Shown piece by piece: positions 19,290 through 24,769 of a stretch of 24,769 nt of DNA. Made by a program: the position numbers and the translations under genes. A model generated the notes under the pieces. It was not told the origin of the DNA, ran no database searches, and saw nothing but the letters and a program-made list of their open reading frames with translations. Location: assembly GCA_022385805.1 (NCBI GenBank), contig MU277739.1:22071-46839 (forward strand). Direction: 5' to 3'. This DNA comes from Pilatotrama ljubarskyi (taxonomy: Eukaryota > Basidiomycota > Agaricomycetes > Polyporales > Polyporaceae). Numbering within the stretch: the stretch's first letter is position 1; each line of letters opens with the position of its first letter.

Positions 19290-20451
19290 AAGTATGGGGA
19301 GAATGTAGTGAAGTTTTTAATGGAGAAATAAGTCCGGAGTTAGGTCCGGAAAATGCGGAGTTAAACTGGAGAAGAAGGTGGGTGCACGGGATGTAACATG
19401 TCCGAAGCATAAACCTCGAGCCGGAACTTCTGCGGGTTTTTCTTGATGAAGTCCTGGTCGCATGGAATGTCAGACACATATGCTCAGGAAGCAGGAGCGG
19501 CCGCCGGTCATGATGCCTCACCTTGACGATCTCGCTGATGCCATTGTAAGTCGGCAGTGGCTTCATGAGGTAATGACGGGTCAAAGAATGAATGAGTTTC
19601 TACAGAGGAGTTGTAGATTAGCGCATTGGCGAGCTGTGGAGCTATTCCAGCTCAGGTACTCACAATTTGCGCCTTCGTCGGCTGCCACTTCTCTCGACAG
19701 ACAAGCTCGAGGCTTGCGATTCGAGTGTTGAGCGCGTGGAACTGATCCCCAGTCGCAGCATGCATATCTTCCAGCTTCAGGAAATGCAGGAAGAGGTTGT
19801 CAAGCTTCGATTCGAAGTCGAGCTAGGACATCATACAATAAGGTCAATGCTCAAGTCCTAGAAAGGACTACATCATGCTTACCTCCCTGAAGCTGTAAAC
19901 CTCGACACGGCGGTGCTCGAGCTTGAGGCGTCCCAGCATGCGCTCAAGGTCGAACACGACGGAGCGTGACCCAGCCGAGATGCTGGTCTGACGAGTACTA
20001 GGGTATCCGGCTGACGGGGCGTATTGCAGATGGTACCCCGGTACGACCCCCATATCTTGAGCAGGAGGGTGGAGGTGAGGGACAGCACCATGAGGAACTG
20101 GCGGGACGTCACTGGCAGCCTGAGGTTCAGCAGAGGGCTGACTCAGAGGAATATTGGTGTGCCAGGTTGTCGCCGGATGCCCTCCGCGATAAGAATAGTC
20201 GTCTAGCGCATGCTGCGGCCCATCGTAGGCCTGGTCAACAGTGTTAGGGGTGAGCTGGCGAGCGGGTCCGCTGACAGGGCTGGGTGCACTCGAGAAAGGA
20301 GTCTGCGGACGGTTCCCCGCCAGGGGCATTCGAGCGGGACTCGCGTACGGATGAGGCTGCGAAGCGTGAACAGCGGGCCGTTGCGCGTGGTTGTGGAGAG
20401 CGTGATCTGAAGTAGGAAGCGGGCCACTGGCAGAACTCGAGGACATGAGGA

Positions 20452-21029
20452 TCAGGGATTGGAGGATCAGCGGAGCGAAGTGCAGAGGCTGGTGCACCTC
20501 GCAGACGGGGAAGTTGGAGAAGTCAGCGAACACGTCACCAGGCGGCCGTTGGCAAGACGAACCTGGCTGTCGGACCAAACAAACACGTTGGTGGCACTGC
20601 GAGTAACAATGCGACACCTGTTAAAGCGGGCCGCCGGCCTCTGACGCGTCGTCAAATCAAGATCCTGACCCCTGTCTTCAGCCTCTGCATTTCACGGATT
20701 TTTTGATACGCACATAGGGACACGCAGCTTGGCGGTATGTGTGTTGTAGAAGTTGAGGAGTGGCAGCGGACAATGGTCTGATCGTGATATATGGTATGGG
20801 CTGAGAGGAAACTTGCCAGTGAGCACCTATACGCGGCACGCACCTTTCGCCATTCCGCGTTCAAGGAATTATACGCGGAGTTCGGGAGCTCAGGGGTGAA
20901 CGAAAGAACGGCGTGAACTTCCAAGCCTGGCATGACTATCAAATGCTGAGGGTTATGATGCTTGAAATTCAGGCTCGAATAGGACAGATAATATTGCGCC
21001 GGCGGGGAGCTTGCATGAGAGCTTGACAT
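20452..21029 (-). pseudogene. coding-like sequence in three frames, unresolved 5' gene
   Basis: An ATG at 21029 opens MSSSHASSPPAQYYLSYSSL and continues to NSLNAEWRKVRAAYR near 20835. There the sense moves to the next frame (VLTGKFPLSPYHISRSDHCP, LLNFYNTHTAKLRVPMCVSK). A third segment gives CRIVTRSATNVFVWSDSQVR and a fourth GDVFADFSNFPVCEVHQPLH, the last in frame with the gene starting at 20446. These segments look like real protein. Either several small indels have broken a gene here, or short introns that I cannot place join them, possibly as 5' exons of the 20446 gene. I do not recognise the protein. Confidence 0.45.
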
Positions 21030-23582
21030 AACGGCGACTCATTCAGGAACTCGGAATACAGATGATGATGTTTACTGGTGTGGGCGCCTCAGAAGCAGTG
21101 CACGCAGACTGGCCAACGGGGCGCTGAAAGAAGGTTCACAAAACTTGAATGCTTCGAATTCCCACTGCCGGACACGTTGACAAACCACCCATCGAGCCCT
21201 CGTTTTCCAACCCCACTCCCGCGCTCATCTCGGTGCTGCTAAGTCACCTCCTGCCAGTGCTTGCGCACAAGCCAGCTTACTACCGCCGCAACCACTGCCG
21301 TACCGTGACCTACCGCCGCATCGTCGATATTTCAACGCGGAGCCTGAGGACCGCTGCCAAGTTGGCAGTTGTAGTACTCCCAGGTGAGCAGGTAATTCGC
21401 GTTGAGTCCCCTCGAGTTCGTAGCCTCTTCTTCCTCAAAGTTGTGACTTGTTACTGCATATGGACCAGCTGGGACGGCAGAGGGGCCGGCGGGGGCCTGA
21501 CTGATTCGGGCTGCGTCCAAACTAAGTCGCTGCGAGACGGTTGTAGAGGATTGCATGGGTGGCAGTGGCAGTCGTGCCTCGAGTCTCGGGGTAGTTGCGA
21601 AGTGGAAGTCGAGGTTTGTAGCTTGCGCGGCTGTCTCGGGGGTTGACGAAGGCTGAGAGGTGTTACTTGGCACTGCTGACGTCCCACCTCGTGAAGCGCT
21701 GCTTGCAGAATGAGGATGGGCCAGCGTGGGCGGATAACGGTCAGGCGAGAAGACTGGGATGGGTGCCTGACGTTGAGCGATTTCATGCCTGGGCCACTGC
21801 TGAGCTCGGTGAACCGTCAGCTTGCCGATATCGGACCTGACAGTGAGGTTGGGCTATACTCACGTCCATTGTGCTCGCAGGTCTCTCAGGAGGATGCCCC
21901 GCCCACGACATAGCAGCAGGCAGCGGTTTCGCAGGTCGACTGATGTCAACCGCACCACCGCGCTCAGCTCTCTTCTGTGCTGCAAGGTGACGACGCTCTT
22001 CTGCCTCACGATCCGCAGCCAGTCTGATCTCGATAGCGCGATCGATGATGTCTGCTTGTTTTTGCGCAGGGTAGCATGGACGATCCGCGAGTCGGTGCAG
22101 GATATGCGCATTCCGGAATTGCGCCAAGTTCAGCAGGCGGTCCTTCGGTGCCAAGGTATGTTGGACCTCGTCTTCGCGTTCTTCAGTCTGATGACGTTCC
22201 TGTATGACTATCTTGGTCCGTGTAGGCTTACAGCCGTGTGCTGCACAGTTGTGGAGCGTGCTGACAGCCGCGACTAGCTCCTAGAATAGGGCAGGTCAGG
22301 TCGGCAGTAGTAAGGTACTAATGTGCTCACTACTCACCGTGTACGAGACAAAACTCCTCTCGTCCTCTACCCGACATGCTGGCATCCTGTATGGTAGCAC
22401 CGGGTCACTGATACGACATGTCGTGAGCACTGCTCCGTCGTTCTCGCTGTTCTCAGGATCGACCACAATTTCTTCCACCACGCCAACACTGAGCCTTGCA
22501 TCAGGTGAGCCCGTCTTGTCATGAGTGAAGGCCACATAATCCCCAATCCGTATCTGATCCTCGTTGCTCAGGATTATTGACTTGCAGCGAACGGTGGATG
22601 CTGAGAGCCGACGAAGGAAATCTTGAACCCCGAGCTTCTGCACGGCTGCTGAACGGGCGGCGTCATCTGCCCACTGCTCCTTTGAGTCCATCGGGTGGTA
22701 GAAGCCTGTACGGCGCCGGTCAGTATTGTATGCCATCGAGAACATGCTACCAGACGCTCTGACAGACCTGCACGACTCTCTGAGAACAACTGGCCCATGG
22801 ACATGAGCTCCAAAAATTCACGGTCACGGAGGAGTGCGCAGACCCCTTCTCCGGCTTGACGAGGCGCGATTGGGTTTCCGCTTTCGTCCTGCAAGACGTA
22901 TCCACCACTGACAAGATGGCGCACGGCATGGAGATGGCTGAAAGAGCGTGCAATGTCCAAGCTCGGTGCGTGTTTATTAGAGTTGATGCTGCGCAGGCGG
23001 ATAACAAGGTTATAGGACTCGAACGTCTCCGTAGCGCAGAGTCGTGCAGGCCCGAAGCGTTGAATGTGAGTAAGCAGGTGAACGAAGAGGTGAAACTTTG
23101 GCTTATTGAACCACGGTGTCGTCCAGAGAGCAGTTGCTGCCATGAAGTCATTGATTGCATGTTCAAGACGTTCCTGTCCATCTGTGAGTCCTGAAAAATC
23201 TCGAAGGCAATTCTGGATAGCACTCACCTCGTACTCGGGCATGTCTTCGATCTCGTACTGGAAGATTAACGGAGCTAGGCGGCAGAGCGCTAACCAGGCC
23301 TCGTACGCAGCCAGAGGGACAAGTCCGTACAGAATGGACGGTGCAACTTGCAGAATGGCTCGGAAGTCCCGCCCAACGAGGGATCCTGCGTAGTGCACGA
23401 GGGTGTAGCCTCGCAGAGGTGGGATGCCCAAACCGCTGACATCGACACTGGACAGTCGTGCAATGAGCGTCGCCTTTCCGTGCTGGTCCTGACGTGCGCA
23501 AGCATCTCTCCACCAGTACTTGACAACACCCAGGAGAACGACGTGAAGTGCTCGAAGGGTGAGTCGGCGTTTGGCTCGAACC

Positions 23583-23646
23583 CTGCTTGCACATATAATC
23601 TTTCTGGTAAGCATCTTTGTGGCTACAACCAGAGCAAAGGACATGC
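23583..23646 (-). other. GC-AG intron candidate
   Basis: The exon ends ATT GAA G and the intron begins GCATGT and ends GCAAGCAG. Splicing gives the uninterrupted join VLQIEGFEPNADSPFE. Reading through the intron happens to stay open. The donor differs from the common GTATGT by one T-to-C change. Confidence 0.65.
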
Positions 23647-24442
23647 CTTCAATCTGCAGTACCGGGTTAACCAGGTTTTCAGGCATCTCGTGGCGAACTC
23701 GGTCCAGGAATTCTGCTTGCCGTTCGGATTTTTTTGTCGGAATGGTCAGTGGCTGGGTATCTGCGAGACTCGGGGACAGCGCTATGGTCAGTGTGTCGTT
23801 CTTCTCTTGCTCGCGCCACTTATTGAGTCTTGTTTGCAGTTTGTTGACAAAGTGGAGGAGGTACTTGTCCTTCACCCCTGTCTCTGTCGCCAACCCATCA
23901 ACGGCGCTCGGTGCTCCCTCAAATGCGCGCCTTTCTTGCTTCGAGAGTTGCTCCAACGTTTCTGCCTTCGTCCTGGGTCTGCCAGCCTGCAGACTCACTC
24001 ATATTAGCATAGCAAGGTTCCGAGGCAATCGGGGAGTGTCACCGTACATTCATGAATTCAGCCAAACGTTCCTTCTCACCGGCTATTCCAGGTGATCGAT
24101 TGTTCTCATCTGCTCGTGCGTGGCAAACCCGACACAGATACTTTCCCTTCATCCCGATGTGCGAGCAGAATTCACTCGCCATTGGATTGTCCCCTTGAAA
24201 GGCGAGTACCCAGGGAATGACAAGAACGACCTCTTGATGAACACAATCCCAGACCTCAATGCCTTCTGCCGCGGCCGTGCTTTACAAGTCATAGTAAGTA
24301 TGACGTACTCTGTACAGCGAGGCATCGCTTACCGTAAAACTGAGGATATCTCTTCCATCATTTCAAGGGGAGAAGCCAAGTTCGATGTCGAGAGAAAGTG
24401 GACATTGTACAGCAATTGAGCGGTATCAGCAGGCAGACCCCC

Positions 24443-24708
24443 TGTTGAGCAGGGCTTGGCACGCAGCGGAAAGCCCGCTAGGCTCAGCTTACCTGTGGAG
24501 CACTTGATAGAGGCACACGTAGTGGTTGAGGGTAGAAAGCGACTTGGAGATCCGCTCCTACAGAGCGGTCTTATATACTACTGTACATGTGGCTGTGCTA
24601 GAACTATCCAGTATCTACCAGCCACGAACTCTATTGTCCGTGTGTCAGCACCTATGACTAAGTGCGACCGGTTGACTATGCTGCTATTACTAAGCACCTA
24701 GTTCAACA
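24443..24708 (-). mobile_element. solo LTR, 266 bp, copia-like
   Basis: The ends are TGTTGAGC and GTTCAACA on the plus strand, a perfect 6-bp TGTTGA/TCAACA inverted pair. The 5-nt flanks are CCCCC (24438-24442) and CTCCC (24709-24713), four of five bases identical. A TATATAAG box lies on the minus strand at 24570-24577. There is no coding sequence. Size and ends fit a Ty1/copia LTR. It interrupts the exon of the transposon-associated gene; removing it with one flank keeps the frame (LLHLARG followed by GLPADTAQ). Confidence 0.75.
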
Positions 24709-24769
24709 CTCCCCCTCGCTAAGTGCAACAGGGTGCACGCGAGCGTATGGCGCTGAAAAGCAGCCGATT

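Larger units (their letters stand above)
18743..19398 (-). mobile_element. solo LTR, 656 bp, inserted in an exon
   Basis: On the plus strand the ends are TGTTAGGG and ATGTAACA, giving a TGTTA/TAACA terminal inverted pair as in LTRs. The 5-nt flanks are CATCC (18738-18742) and TGTCC (19399-19403), a diverged target-site duplication with three of five bases identical. A TATATATA core lies at about 19082-19090. Both halves carry tandem CCGGA-containing repeats. There is no coding sequence inside. Orientation is not certain. Cutting it out with one flank restores the host reading frame, which is the strongest evidence for the boundaries. Confidence 0.8.
17916..20446 (-). pseudogene. intron-rich basidiomycete gene of unknown function, exon split by an LTR
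   Basis: Exons on the minus strand: 20446-19883, 19822-19664, 19599-19522, 19453-19399, then an LTR, then 18742-18661, 18586-18461, 18395-18247 and 18195-17916. Introns of 51-74 nt all have GT donors and AG acceptors, and every junction keeps the frame. The protein starts MSSSSASGPLPTSDHALHNH with a long Pro/Ser-rich N-terminus. A helical part follows (RMLGRLKLEHRRVEVYSFRE, LDNLFLHFLKLEDMHAATGD), then blocks of a type I associate with a widespread agaricomycete family (LDNYHLPAIPAEAPLSLLGT, TGRGGDTGFWQAVETEL), and an acidic tail. The solo LTR at 18743-19398 lies in a coding exon. Exon 4 plus exon 5 minus one 5-nt flank is 132 nt, exactly 44 codons. The allele should give a truncated protein unless the LTR is spliced out. 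Function unknown. Confidence 0.78.
21332..24769 (-). pseudogene. transposon-associated agaricomycete protein, partial and damaged
   Basis: Exons on the minus strand: beyond the right edge to 24709, LTR, 24442-24333, 24279-24048, 23986-23647, 23582-23228, 23173-22768, 22705-22338, 22280-21864 and 21766-21332. Conserved-looking blocks in order: GLPADTAQLLYNVHFLSTSN; VVLVIPWVLAFQGDNPMASE with a CRVCH zinc-binding-like motif; KAETLEQLSKQ and ETGVKDKYLL; FEPNADSPFE joined to LHVVLLGVVKYWWRDA; WFNKPKFHLFVHLLTHIQRF; GPARLCATETFESYNLVIRL; a C-terminal part SIILSNEDQIRIGDYVAF; and a Ser/Pro-rich tail. This layout is one I recall from highly repeated agaricomycete proteins linked to DNA transposons, perhaps CACTA-like; a catalytic role is not shown. 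Damage: an LTR insertion, a GC donor at 23646 (GCATGT), and one missing base near 23550 within the ADSPFE-LHVVL junction. Confidence 0.7.

Noticed and set aside
24443..24496. A possible spliced exon and intron (GTAAGC to CAACAG) extending the right-hand gene in phase
   Set aside because: Both lie inside the 266-bp segment bounded by TGTTGA/TCAACA with near-identical 5-nt flanks, so the LTR explains them better.

Overview
This window looks like nuclear DNA of an agaricomycete (mushroom or bracket fungus). The real genes are split by short introns of about 50-75 nt with GTRNGT donors, CTNAC-like branch sites and YAG or AAG acceptors. Ty3/gypsy, Ty1/copia-type and Tad-like LINE debris is dense, and several proteins belong to types I associate with basidiomycete genomes. 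There is no bacterial-style operon, rRNA, tRNA or CRISPR array. Family names are from memory of such families; no database search was possible.

Left part (1-9659): a retroelement graveyard. A Ty3/gypsy reverse transcriptase fragment on the minus strand runs off the left edge. A small basic ORF with a TATA box follows. About 4 kb (1.66-5.7 kb) has no convincing gene but carries many intron-like signals on the plus strand and a short motif present in three near-perfect copies. Next comes a minus-strand Ty3/gypsy element with a decayed gag and a long open protease-containing frame. That frame stops looking like pol just before the reverse transcriptase and continues into an unrecognised C-terminal part. 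Its 5' end (about 9659) lies inside the start of ORF2 of a Tad-like LINE.

Middle part (9660-15869): the LINE (ORF1 and the first codons of ORF2, minus strand), then a plus-strand gene for an uncharacterised protein with a Cys/His-containing core and a repeat-built coiled coil. Facing it on the minus strand is a four-exon gene for a single-pass membrane protein of a conserved basidiomycete type.

Right part (15870-24769): about 2 kb with only simple repeats, then two intron-rich minus-strand genes that are both interrupted by solo LTRs. The first (17916-20446) has a coding exon split by a 656-bp LTR. Removing the LTR and one 5-nt flank restores the frame exactly. The second (21332 to beyond the right edge) is a transposon-associated protein gene with a 266-bp copia-like LTR in a 5' exon, one GC-AG intron and a one-base lesion. 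The window reads as a nest of mobile elements that has broken neighbouring genes. It shows no multi-gene pathway.
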